Assembly: GCF_013141825.1 (NCBI RefSeq)
Contig: NZ_RZNH01000003.1
Coordinates: 1 to 64,000 of the forward strand
Reading direction: 5' to 3'
DNA length: 64,000 nucleotides
DNA from: Marinifilum caeruleilacunae
Lineage (GTDB): Bacteria; Bacteroidota; Bacteroidia; Bacteroidales; Marinifilaceae
The position numbers and the translations under genes are program-made. Below, one piece after another: positions 33,274-42,393 of this stretch. The number at the start of each line of letters is the position of its first letter. The stretch's first letter is position 1. The notes under the pieces were generated by a model that saw nothing but the letters and a program-made list of their open reading frames with translations, was not told the DNA's origin and did no database searches.

Positions 33274-35211
33274 TTACTTCTCCGATATTGTATTGTTCTT
33301 TTTGATCACTACCTGTCCTTTTATCGATGATAACATCTGACTGTACAACTCTCTTAATTCACCGTAATAATCTATTGTAAAGGAAGGTTGTTTAATTTCG
33401 AATACAGTTCTTAACTGCACTCCATTTGTTTGTTTTTGCGCAGTAATTCTAAAATAACCCAAATTATTCGAAAGTTTTACCAATCGCGATTTAGGGCAGT
33501 CTTCTACCATATACTCTTGTGGTAGCTTAATGTTTACCACAATAGATTGATATCGGTTGTAGTTAAAATCTACCCTGTATTGCCTATCTTCTTTCTTAAA
33601 AGGATTGTTGTCTAAAACAGCAGGAAATGGCTCAAAATAGATGATGTCATTCTCCAAATCGATTTCTGCCATCGGAAAGTTAGCCTTCACCAACAATGGC
33701 TTATTTACATTATCGAGATTTTCAATCGTAAGCGAATCTTTGTGCAATTCCATCTCCGATTCATCCACTACTGTTTTTAAAAATTCTTCTAAACCAAATT
33801 CATTAATTAGCTCCCTGGTTTCAGCTGCATAATAACCATTTTCATTCATTTTAAACTGACAGGCAGGCCTCTCTTTATTTGTGAAATCATAATTCAGAAT
33901 TAACTGGCTACGCGATTTGTTAAATGCCTTCACTTTCTCCCAGCGGGTTTTGTTTTTCTCAAGTACAAAGGCATAGAAATTCAAATCTTTTTCGGCCAGT
34001 ATCTGATAAGGTCTGAAGGGTGAAGTTGCATTTAAAAATAGCTTATTATTAAAAATTTCAACATAAGCCAATGCTTGGTTAAACTGGCTCATTAATGGAT
34101 AATCTTTTTGCAGCAATCCCAAATTATTGGTTCTCGACAGTGCAGGTTCCGCTTTAATACCAGCTTCTCTCAATAACAAAACCAAAAGGAAGTTGATCTC
34201 GCAATTGGAAGCAATTTTTTCTTCGATAATTTTTGGAGGTGAATTTTCTGGGTAAATTCTGTATTTCCCATCCCATTTGATATTGGTTCTTACATAGTCG
34301 TAAATTTTTTCTACTTTCTCCCAGCTGTTTTCATCGCCGTCCAGAATTTGGGCAACAGTTTTCTGAGCAAAATTTTTCCTTCCAAAAAATTCAAATGCAT
34401 CCAGGTATTCTTCGGCCAGCTTTTCCCAGGTCGATCGGGCAGTTACAAACTCAACACCACCAGACATGTCGCTCCTGCTTTTGTAATATCCAGTCAACTG
34501 AAAGCGCATTTGCTCCACAAAATCCATATAGTTGTTCACATAGGGCTCCTCTCTAATCGATTTTAGGTTGGTAAGAATCCACTCGTTGGATTTGCTCATT
34601 GGGTATTTCGATTTTAATCGATTCCCGAACATTACAAGGTCATATCGAAAGGATTCAGGCATGTTTACTTTAATAGAACTCCAAAGTGTTGGGATATCAT
34701 CCTGGAAATACCAGGTATCCAAATAGGTATAAAAATTAGAAATTAAGCTGTATCTGTATTCAATAATGGATCCAACTTTCACATTTGGCATTCCAAATCG
34801 AACTGCTCCATAATTTTCATTGATATCAACTTTAAAAACCGATTTTTTCTCAAGAGCATCATCTGTTTTGCCCCCTTTGGCGTCTATATTTACAGTATGA
34901 GCCTTTACTCCTGTAATATTCTCCAGTCCATCTTTTCTCCAGTAAGGAATTTCAATATTGGCACGATCCAATCCTTCTTCTTTCAGAATTTTAATTCTAA
35001 CCAGGTAATTGTACGTTATGGAGCTGTAGCTAATATTAACAGTACAGGTTCTGCTAAGAATGACTGCCTCGGCATCGGGTTCGTAGGCACATTCGGTGAG
35101 TAGAATTTCCTCTTTGGAAAACTTTCCATACTTAAACCCCTTAGCATTAACAATATAGACTGACAACAGAAAGCAACAAAAGACAAGTGTGATTTTTATA
35201 GATGTTTTCAT
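33274..35211 (-). CDS. DUF3857/transglutaminase-like exported protein, copy 1
   Basis: 645 residues with a signal peptide (about 1-23, VYIVNA). The N-terminal part fits DUF3857 (a beta-rich domain: RIKILKEEGLDRANIEIPY, INENYGAVRFGMPNVKVGSIIEY), the middle a transglutaminase-like fold (EKIYDYVRTNIKWDGKYRIYPE, then CEINFLLVLLLREAGI), and the end DUF3858. In the transglutaminase core Cys is present (SNCEINF). The protein is probably periplasmic; family members have no established reaction. It is a paralogue of the next gene upstream (35430). Confidence 0.85.
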   Translation of the reverse strand: MKTSIKITLVFCCFLLSVYIVNAKGFKYGKFSKEEILLTECAYEPDAEAVILSRTCTVNISYSSITYNYLVRIKILKEEGLDRANIEIPYWRKDGLENITGVKAHTVNIDAKGGKTDDALEKKSVFKVDINENYGAVRFGMPNVKVGSIIEYRYSLISNFYTYLDTWYFQDDIPTLWSSIKVNMPESFRYDLVMFGNRLKSKYPMSKSNEWILTNLKSIREEPYVNNYMDFVEQMRFQLTGYYKSRSDMSGGVEFVTARSTWEKLAEEYLDAFEFFGRKNFAQKTVAQILDGDENSWEKVEKIYDYVRTNIKWDGKYRIYPENSPPKIIEEKIASNCEINFLLVLLLREAGIKAEPALSRTNNLGLLQKDYPLMSQFNQALAYVEIFNNKLFLNATSPFRPYQILAEKDLNFYAFVLEKNKTRWEKVKAFNKSRSQLILNYDFTNKERPACQFKMNENGYYAAETRELINEFGLEEFLKTVVDESEMELHKDSLTIENLDNVNKPLLVKANFPMAEIDLENDIIYFEPFPAVLDNNPFKKEDRQYRVDFNYNRYQSIVVNIKLPQEYMVEDCPKSRLVKLSNNLGYFRITAQKQTNGVQLRTVFEIKQPSFTIDYYGELRELYSQMLSSIKGQVVIKKNNTISEK

Positions 35212-35429
35212 AGGTGAGATTTTTTGATCACCTTAAACTAAATAAAATCGTAAAGATTGTAAACTTAATGATTCAAAATCATCACCTGTTTTTTCAATAT
35301 AGATTCTGTAAAAATAAAACAGCTGATCGCATTTTTGCACTTCGCAATTGAAATAGGAAGCTGTTCTGTATAAATACATTAATAGAGCCTTGAGGTAATT
35401 TTAACAAGAATAAACAGTAGCCCGAATTT

Positions 35430-37349
35430 TTATTTCGAAGAATAGGAATTGTCTGTCTGAATCACTACCTGTGCGCTAAGAGATGATAACATGTAGCTAA
35501 ACATCTCTCGCAAGAGCGGATAATATTCCTTCGAAAATCTGGTTTCTTTCAACACGAATTCACTTCTCAATTGCAGGTATTCATCCTTGTTCTGCCCCAT
35601 TATCTTAAAACTTCCCAGAGATTTTGGCAATTGAATGGTTTTATTGCCTGGGAAATTTCTTACCTGGTAAGTACTCGGAAGCTTAATATTAATGAGAACT
35701 GTTTGATGCATGGGATAGTTAAATTCGATAGGATACAGCCTATTTTCACTTAAGAAGGGATTCTCCCCAAGAATTTTAGGAAAGGGTTCAAAATACAGAA
35801 TGTCATCCTCTCTCCATTTGGAGTCTATTAAAAACTCACTTGTTAGCATGATCGGCTTATCGATATCATCCGCATTTTTCACCTGGATTTGCTTATCGTT
35901 TATCTCATAATTCAGATCTCCAATCAACTGATTTATAAACCATTCAAGTCCATCATCTTTTTGAATCAATTCTCTTTTGCTCAAGGCGTAATAGCCGGTT
36001 TCCTGTATTCTAAGCTTACATTTTGGTTTCTTAATATCCGATAAATCGTATGACATCACAATTTGGCTCCTGGAATTGGAGAAGGCTTCGATGTCTTTCC
36101 AATAGCCTTTTTCTTTCTCCATTACAAATGCATACAAATTAAGATCATCTTCGTCCAAAACCCAGTAAGGCCTACATTCCGATGTAGCATTTAGAAATAA
36201 ACTTTCACCATCTATTTCAACATAAGCCAAAGCCTGATTGAATTGACTTAACAATGGAAAATCTTTTGTGATATAACCCGATTTATTTGTTCTTGTTAAT
36301 GCTGGCTCCGACTTAATTCCTGCCTCCCTTAGCAAAAGCACAAGTAGGAAGTTAATTTCCGAATTGGAACCAATCTTATCTTCCAAAACCCTTTTGGGAG
36401 ATTTTTTTGGATAGATCCGATATTTCTTGTTCCACTTCACCTGTGTTCTCACAAAATCGTAGATTTTCTGGAGCTTATCCCTGCTGCTATCTGTTTCTGA
36501 GCAGATCTCATTTACTATTTTTCGGGCGGCATTTTTTCGTGCCAGGAATTTAAAGGATTCCAGGTATTCTTTCGCCAACTCATCCCAGGTGGCACCAAAA
36601 GGTACATAACCTGTACCTGTTGCATAACCCGCCAGTTGAAACCTGATCTGCTCTGTATAATTCTTGCAGTTATTTACAAATGCTTCTTCTTTTATCGATT
36701 TCAGATCGTACAAGGTCCATTGATCGATTTCACATCCCCAGTATTTACAGTTAACCCTTTCTCCAAATAAAATTGCTTTAAACTGATATATGGAATTTTC
36801 ATTGACCTTGATGGAACTTTTTAAGGTTGGGATTTTTTCCTGAAAATACCAGGTATCCAGGAAAGGATTGATCTTCGAAACAAGAGTATATTTATATTCG
36901 ATAATGGATCCAACTTTAATTTGAGGCAAAGAAAAACGGACCGCTCCATAATTTTCATTCACATCGAGGAAGAAAAATGATTCCTCATTTAACACATGAG
37001 TAGTTCTTTTTCCATTGGAATCAAAATTAACGGTTTGTCCCTTTAACTTTATTATTTTTTCCAATTCGTTATTGCGGAAGTATGGAAGTTCTACATCTGC
37101 CCAATCGAAGCCTTCCTCTCTCAAAATCTTGATTCGCACATGATAATTGTAATGAATCGATTCTCTTTTGATATTTACCTCGCAAAACTTACCCAACACT
37201 ACTGCATTAGCATCTTTTTCGTAATCGCATTGGGTCATTTTAATCTCGTAATCCGAGAAGTAAGCAAACATATGTTTTTCACTTCTGCTTTGAAACGAAA
37301 TCAGCACAATACAAATAAAAATAAGAGAAAGTTTAATTGAATGCTCCAT
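35430..37349 (-). CDS. DUF3857/transglutaminase-like exported protein, copy 2
   Basis: 639 residues with the same architecture as the neighbour at 33274 (RIKILREEGFDWADVELPY, VNENYGAVRFSLPQIKVGSIIEYKY, KIYDFVRTQVKWNKKYRIYP). The position of the catalytic-type Cys in copy 1 (SNCEINF) is Ser here (SNSEINFLLVLLLREAG), so this copy probably lacks a Cys-dependent transglutaminase or protease activity, assuming that residue is the nucleophile. A tandem duplication with one possibly inactive copy. The 218-bp gap to copy 1 shows nothing recognisable. Confidence 0.82.
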   Translation of the reverse strand: MEHSIKLSLIFICIVLISFQSRSEKHMFAYFSDYEIKMTQCDYEKDANAVVLGKFCEVNIKRESIHYNYHVRIKILREEGFDWADVELPYFRNNELEKIIKLKGQTVNFDSNGKRTTHVLNEESFFFLDVNENYGAVRFSLPQIKVGSIIEYKYTLVSKINPFLDTWYFQEKIPTLKSSIKVNENSIYQFKAILFGERVNCKYWGCEIDQWTLYDLKSIKEEAFVNNCKNYTEQIRFQLAGYATGTGYVPFGATWDELAKEYLESFKFLARKNAARKIVNEICSETDSSRDKLQKIYDFVRTQVKWNKKYRIYPKKSPKRVLEDKIGSNSEINFLLVLLLREAGIKSEPALTRTNKSGYITKDFPLLSQFNQALAYVEIDGESLFLNATSECRPYWVLDEDDLNLYAFVMEKEKGYWKDIEAFSNSRSQIVMSYDLSDIKKPKCKLRIQETGYYALSKRELIQKDDGLEWFINQLIGDLNYEINDKQIQVKNADDIDKPIMLTSEFLIDSKWREDDILYFEPFPKILGENPFLSENRLYPIEFNYPMHQTVLINIKLPSTYQVRNFPGNKTIQLPKSLGSFKIMGQNKDEYLQLRSEFVLKETRFSKEYYPLLREMFSYMLSSLSAQVVIQTDNSYSSK

Positions 37350-37457
37350 ATGGCGGATGCTTAGGTCATCATAAGATAATGAATATCAAAGACATTACAA
37401 ACACATCAATCAATGATCACTCGAATCCATACAATTTAGATTTTATCAATAGAAATA

Positions 37458-37490
37458 AAAAACGCCACAATCAACAATTGTGGCGTTTTT
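37458..37490 (-). terminator. Terminator of the DAHP synthase gene
   Basis: AAAAACGCCACAA (37458-37470) and TTGTGGCGTTTTT (37478-37490) form a perfect 13-bp stem; read on the minus strand it ends in a T-run, just after the stop at 37513. Confidence 0.8.
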
Positions 37491-37512
37491 CAGATTTATG
37501 ATAGATCTATGA

Positions 37513-38604
37513 TTATCGATTCATCACCTCATTCTGTTTCAGAATGGCTTCCTTATGGATCATGCGTAACAATTGGGTGGTAAATTTTTCTGTAAGTCCT
37601 AAGCTTTTTGCCAGGTCTATCCCTCTTTCTCTCACTTTTTCCCAACGCTCCAATTGCAAAATAGTCATGTTTTTTTCCTGCTTGTAAGCGCCAATTTCTT
37701 CAACAATATTCATTCGCTGAGCAAGCAATTCAATCAACTGGGCATCTACCGAATCAATCTGACTGCGGTATTTAACCAACTGATCGATTTCGTCCTCTCC
37801 CACTACATCGACACGGCAAACCAAACTTCTCAAAATCTGGTTTAAATCCTGTGGTGTAAGTTGCTGTTCGGCATCACTCAAAGCCTCATCCGGATTGATA
37901 TGACTTTCAATCATCAAGCCATCCATATTCAAATCCATGGCCTTTTGTGCCATTTCCTGAATGTACTTTCGGCTTCCGGCAATATGACTCGGATCGCAGA
38001 TAATAGGCAAATTATGAAAACGAGATTTCAATTCGATTGGAATTTCCCATTTTGGGATATTTCGCAGAATGGTTTTTTCGAATGGATAAAACCCACGATG
38101 AATAGCAGCCAGTTTTGTAATGCCTGCCTTATGGATTCTTTCCAATGCCCCAATCCAAAGATTGATATCAGGATTAATTGGATTTTTAACCATTACCGGC
38201 ATATTCATTCCCTGCAAGGCACTGGCCAACTCCTGAACCGAAAACGGATTAGAAGTCGTTCGTGCACCGATCCATAAAATATCTACATTATGGCGCATAC
38301 ACATTTCAACATGCTTTGGCGAAGCAACCTCTACCATGGTAAGCAATCCCGTTTCCAACTTTACGCTGTTAAGCCATTGCAAAGCATCCAAACCTCTTCC
38401 TTCAAAAGAATTTGGTCGGGTTCGGGGTTTCCAAACACCTGCACGAAATATCTGTACCTGTTCTGTTTTGTTCAACTCCTTAGCGGTCGATACCAACTGC
38501 TCTTCAGATTCTGCACTACACGGACCACTAATTACAATCGGATGAGTATCCAATTTTTTATTGAACCAGTTATGTATAGGTTTGATATTTTCCAATCCAC
38601 TCAT
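37513..38604 (-). CDS. Bifunctional 3-deoxy-7-phosphoheptulonate synthase / chorismate mutase
   Basis: Combines the first step of the shikimate pathway (phosphoenolpyruvate + erythrose 4-phosphate) with chorismate mutase. 363 residues: DAHP synthase of the KDSA-like (type I beta) class at about 1-265 (ISGPCSAES, FRAGVWKPRTRPNSFEG, MVKNPINPD, ICDPSHIAG), then an AroQ-type chorismate mutase at about 275-360 (YRSQIDSVDAQLIELLAQRM, IGAYKQEKNM). The C-terminal mutase domain usually also mediates feedback control in such fusions, common in Bacteroidota. It appears monocistronic. Confidence 0.93.
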   Translation of the reverse strand: MSGLENIKPIHNWFNKKLDTHPIVISGPCSAESEEQLVSTAKELNKTEQVQIFRAGVWKPRTRPNSFEGRGLDALQWLNSVKLETGLLTMVEVASPKHVEMCMRHNVDILWIGARTTSNPFSVQELASALQGMNMPVMVKNPINPDINLWIGALERIHKAGITKLAAIHRGFYPFEKTILRNIPKWEIPIELKSRFHNLPIICDPSHIAGSRKYIQEMAQKAMDLNMDGLMIESHINPDEALSDAEQQLTPQDLNQILRSLVCRVDVVGEDEIDQLVKYRSQIDSVDAQLIELLAQRMNIVEEIGAYKQEKNMTILQLERWEKVRERGIDLAKSLGLTEKFTTQLLRMIHKEAILKQNEVMNR

Positions 38605-38701
38605 ATATTAAAAATTAGGCTGCACAAAAATACATTTTTAGTTGAGATCCTAAAATGATTCAAACAAGATTCGGCAAGCGAAAAAGGGCTACCTGTCAAA
38701 T

Positions 38702-38812
38702 TTATTCATCCAATTTCGCCTCTAATTTTAGCAATGCATAACGTACCGCTTTATAGCTGATATAAATGAGCAATGGCCAGGTAAGCAGCCAGATTATTGA
38801 TGATATATACAT
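38702..38812 (-). CDS. 36-residue single-pass membrane peptide after cydB (CydX-like position)
   Basis: An ATG at 38810-38812 opens 12 bp after the cydB stop, with GGGAAA just upstream. The 36-residue product starts MYISSIIWLLTWPLLIYISY, one membrane helix, and ends in a charged amphipathic tail (KLEAKLDE). Its size, single helix and place directly after cydAB match the small third subunits (CydX, CydS, CydH types) known from bd oxidases, although I see no clear sequence match to E. coli CydX. A DUF4492-type small protein already precedes cydA in the same operon, so this would be a second small subunit. Confidence 0.6.
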   Translation of the reverse strand: MYISSIIWLLTWPLLIYISYKAVRYALLKLEAKLDE

Positions 38813-38824
38813 AATTTCCCAGTT

Positions 38825-39958
38825 TTAATATTTATGCTCTTCCGCATTTAATTCTTCTACATCAAGTTTTTTGTTGTTTATGGCTCTCCAGGCCCACACA
38901 ATATAAGCCGCTACAAAAGGAACCATTAAGGACACGTAACTCATTGCCGTTAAGGTATAATGAGATGATGAAGCATTTTGAATGGTCAACGACGATTGCA
39001 AATCGGCTAGCGATGGGTAAAATGCAGTATGATTTAATCCTGCCACCAAAAACAGGGCAAACACAACAAATATGGTTCCTGCACCTGTAAACCAAAATCC
39101 TTTGCTATATTTTTCAATCAGGTAAGATTTAATAAGGCCAAACAGAACCAGGCAAACACCTGCCAAAAACAGGAATATAAGCAATGGCATTTCCAGAAAG
39201 TTATTCAAGTACTTGTACGCTTCAATGCTTACCAATCCGTTTTCCGGATGAACTGCAAATCCATCCATCAGCAATAAGCGAATGGCAAAAAACAAGAACA
39301 TGACCAAAAAAGGGATCCCACAATATAAAAGTTGTTTTCTCGATCGCTTTACAATTTCATCCTGATCGATATGATGAATGAAATACAAACTTCCCAACAG
39401 GCGAGCCAGAAAAAATACGCTTAGGCCAAGTGCCACATTGTGGATATTCAGTACCGCTTCCAAGCCCCCGTATGGCGTTGCCCATCTCGATTGATTCAAA
39501 TCATTTACAGTAAATTCGGCTCCATTGAAAAAGGTTCCCACAGCGGTACCAATTAGAATTGTACCCAATAAACCATTGATAAAAAGAAAGATCTCAAAGG
39601 TTTTTGCTCCCCAAACATTGGAAGGTTTCGAACGAAACTCATACGATACTGCCTGAATGATAAAACAGAACAAAATTGCCATCCAAACCCAGTAAGCTCC
39701 GCCAAAAGAAGTGGAATAGAACAAGGGAAAAGAGGCAAACATAGCTCCTCCAAATGTTACCAATGTGGTAAATGTGAACTCCCATTTTCTACCCAGCGCA
39801 TTAATCAACAAACTGCGCTCCTCTTCTGTTTTCCCAATTCGGTAAATTAAGGTCTGTCCACCCTGAACAAACATCAGGAACACCAAAATACTTCCCAAAA
39901 GTGAGTCGATTACCCACCAATATTGCTGTAATGCCAAATGCGATAAATTCTCAAACAT
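38825..39958 (-). CDS. cydB: Cytochrome bd ubiquinol oxidase subunit II
   Basis: 377 residues with about nine membrane helices. The N-terminus (LQQYWWVIDSLLGSILVFLMFVQGG) and the regions WMAILFCFIIQAVSYEFRSK and NGAEFTVND are typical of the Bacteroidota CydB branch. With CydA it forms a high-affinity quinol oxidase at the inner membrane. It starts 2 bp after the cydA stop. Confidence 0.9.
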   Translation of the reverse strand: MFENLSHLALQQYWWVIDSLLGSILVFLMFVQGGQTLIYRIGKTEEERSLLINALGRKWEFTFTTLVTFGGAMFASFPLFYSTSFGGAYWVWMAILFCFIIQAVSYEFRSKPSNVWGAKTFEIFLFINGLLGTILIGTAVGTFFNGAEFTVNDLNQSRWATPYGGLEAVLNIHNVALGLSVFFLARLLGSLYFIHHIDQDEIVKRSRKQLLYCGIPFLVMFLFFAIRLLLMDGFAVHPENGLVSIEAYKYLNNFLEMPLLIFLFLAGVCLVLFGLIKSYLIEKYSKGFWFTGAGTIFVVFALFLVAGLNHTAFYPSLADLQSSLTIQNASSSHYTLTAMSYVSLMVPFVAAYIVWAWRAINNKKLDVEELNAEEHKY

Positions 39959-39960
39959 GA

Positions 39961-41511
39961 TTAATGTCCTCCATGATTAGGTCCGATTTTAATTTGCTTT
40001 AGCATGATTTTAATTTCAGCAATTAAAAGTCCGGTAAACACAATTAAAAACAAAAAGAAAGTAATCTTAACCGATGTGGTATCGATATTGGAAACTGCCC
40101 TTAGGGTTGGCATTAAATCCTGAATTACCCAGGGTTGTCGGCCCATTTCTGCCACAATCCAACCGCTCTGCGAAGCGATATAGGCCAAGGGAATACTCCA
40201 TATGGCAGCACGCAAAAACCATTTCCTATTTACGATTGTCTCCTTGAACACAAACAAAAGAGCCAATACAAACAAAAGCAGGAACCACATGCCCAGGCCA
40301 ACCATTATATGAAAGCTATAGAATGTGATCGAAATTGGCGGAACAACATCGTAAGGATCATTAAAATACCCGTATCCAAAATATTTGAAGTTCTCATTTA
40401 ACACCGCTAATGACGATTGTGCCAATTCAGTATCCTCTTCTTTTTGAGCCAGCTTGTAGTTCTTTAAAGCCAAAATTGCCTTTTGTCCCATCACAATCTT
40501 CTCATTTACCGATGGATGAACTTCTCCCTCATTATCGGTATAGCCATTGATAATATCATTTACACCCGGAACAAAAGCATTTTTATCCATATAAGCCATG
40601 TAGGACAACAGGTTTGGAATTTCAATCTTAAAATTAAAATCCTTCATGTTCTCATTGCCCGACTCGGAAGATGAAGACATAAATCCCAATGCAACCAGGC
40701 CAGCTCCTTCCGATCCATCATATAAACCCTCCATAGCGGCAAACTTCATGGGCTGGTCTCGTACAATTTCCCGAGCCGAATTATCTCCGGTCATCACCGT
40801 AAACAAAGAGGTAATTAAACCAAAAACGGCAGCTACCACAATACTCTTTTTTGCAAATGCAACATTCAACTTTTTCAGTAAATACCACGAACTTACTCCG
40901 ATTACAAAAATTGCAGCCAAAGTATATGCCGACGAAATGGTATGTAAAAACTTATTCACTGCTGTTGGAGAGAAAAGAACCTCCCAGAAGTTAAGCATCT
41001 CATTTCTTGCAGTATCGGGATTAAATTGCATTCCAACAGGATTTTGCATCCAACCATTTGCTACCAAAATCCACAATGCCGAAAGGTTCGAACCAACAGC
41101 TACCAACCAGGTCGATATCAAATGAAATTTCTTACTCACCTTATTCCAGCCAAAAAACATGACTGCTATAAAAGTTGATTCCATAAAAAAGGCCATTATG
41201 CCTTCTATCGCGAGGGGTGCACCAAAAATATCTCCTACAAACCAGGAGTAATTAGACCAGTTGGTACCAAACTCAAACTCCAGAATAATACCTGTTGCTA
41301 CCCCGATGGCGAAATTGATTCCAAAAAGTGTCATCCAAAATTTGGTAATCTTTTTCCACTCAAGATTACCGGTTTTGTAATAGATGGTTTCCATGATGGC
41401 AATAATAAATGCCAAACCCAGTGTTAATGGTACAAAAATCCAATGGTACATTGCCGTTAGTGCAAATTGAGCCCTCGACCAATCGACCAATGACATGTCA
41501 AAGTTTTCCAT
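39961..41511 (-). CDS. cydA: Cytochrome bd ubiquinol oxidase subunit I
   Basis: 516 residues. Contains the b-type haem subunit landmarks: MYHWIFVPLTLGLA with His23 (equivalent to the haem b595 ligand), FGINFAIGVATGIILEFEFGTNWS, and the terminal GRQPWVIQ motif. The quinol-binding loop lies at about 255-340. With CydB it reduces oxygen to water using quinol, giving respiration under low oxygen. It lies 9 bp downstream of the DUF4492-type gene. Confidence 0.93.
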   Translation of the reverse strand: MENFDMSLVDWSRAQFALTAMYHWIFVPLTLGLAFIIAIMETIYYKTGNLEWKKITKFWMTLFGINFAIGVATGIILEFEFGTNWSNYSWFVGDIFGAPLAIEGIMAFFMESTFIAVMFFGWNKVSKKFHLISTWLVAVGSNLSALWILVANGWMQNPVGMQFNPDTARNEMLNFWEVLFSPTAVNKFLHTISSAYTLAAIFVIGVSSWYLLKKLNVAFAKKSIVVAAVFGLITSLFTVMTGDNSAREIVRDQPMKFAAMEGLYDGSEGAGLVALGFMSSSSESGNENMKDFNFKIEIPNLLSYMAYMDKNAFVPGVNDIINGYTDNEGEVHPSVNEKIVMGQKAILALKNYKLAQKEEDTELAQSSLAVLNENFKYFGYGYFNDPYDVVPPISITFYSFHIMVGLGMWFLLLFVLALLFVFKETIVNRKWFLRAAIWSIPLAYIASQSGWIVAEMGRQPWVIQDLMPTLRAVSNIDTTSVKITFFLFLIVFTGLLIAEIKIMLKQIKIGPNHGGH

Positions 41512-41520
41512 TTCCGTATA

Positions 41521-41745
41521 TTATTTAGGATTAGTTAATTGTTCAATCACGTAATCACCGCGATCTTTATCATTAGAATATTTTGATTTCAGAAAATTGG
41601 GAAAGAAGAAAAATTTTAAAATAAAAAACATAATAAATAATTTCAGAATAATAATGAACCACACTTGCCTGCTCCACTCTTTCTGATGGACAAATCCCTC
41701 ATAATAGAAAAACCATATTTTTCTAAGTATAATCAATGGTTTCAT
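41521..41745 (-). CDS. DUF4492-type small membrane protein of the bd oxidase operon
   Basis: 74 residues: IWFFYYEGFVHQKEWSRQVW, one membrane helix (FIIILKLFIMFFILKFFFFP), then a short charged tail ending in EQLTNPK. The aromatic start, LKLFIMFF core and FFFPNFL segment fit the DUF4492 family found directly upstream of cydA in Bacteroidota. Probably an accessory or structural subunit of the bd oxidase. First gene of the operon, with a 648-bp divergent region upstream. Confidence 0.8.
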   Translation of the reverse strand: MKPLIILRKIWFFYYEGFVHQKEWSRQVWFIIILKLFIMFFILKFFFFPNFLKSKYSNDKDRGDYVIEQLTNPK

Positions 41746-42393
41746 AATTTTTACCCTAAATTAATTTCTTCTAAGTTGATGACACCCACATGATAAATTA
41801 AAGACTAATTCATCTCTTATTATTTATCAATAAACAATCCAAATGTATACTATATTCTGCACCATTCATGCACCATCACATAGATACTTTTTATAACAGC
41901 ATCTAAAAAATCAATAAACATTTAATAAACAGACGGTTGCACAAGGTGTGAATTATCCCACATCTACCTATTAATCTTGATTTTAGCTACATCACACCAG
42001 TACAATTCGAGTATAATTAACAGACAATGCAGTATTTCACTAAATAATAGTTGGTGAGCTCAATAAAGCTCCCAAATCACCCTAATTGTCGATCTTTCAA
42101 GACATTAGATCAAATCATCGAGAAAATGAATTAAAATAATAAAAAAGGCAGTGTCATTCTTAATGCTAAATAGCACGAATATGAATTCGATATATTTCTT
42201 TATATTTGAATGACCACGCAAACGTTGGTATAACATAAAAAGATTAAACAAAAAGCCTTTAAAGCCAGCAGCAACAAGAATTGCCTCTTCTTATTTAGAA
42301 TGGTTTTAAAGAGTAATTTGAATGATCAATGATACGGATCAGCGATCGGTATTTTGACATTATTTTTTGAAAAAAAACTAACCTTAAAGCATA
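41746..42393. promoter_or_regulatory. Divergent control region between bd oxidase and Fe-S/NrfD operons
   Basis: 648 bp, very AT-rich, with no convincing gene. A CRP/FNR-like inverted repeat TGTGA-N6-CCACA lies at 41947-41962 (one mismatch to a perfect TGTGA/TCACA). A -7-like TATATTTG is at 42201-42208, giving a long leader for the rightward operon. A second imperfect palindrome, TTGGTGAGC/GCTCCCAA, is at 42051-42075. Oxygen-linked control of both respiratory operons from here is plausible, not shown. Confidence 0.4.
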
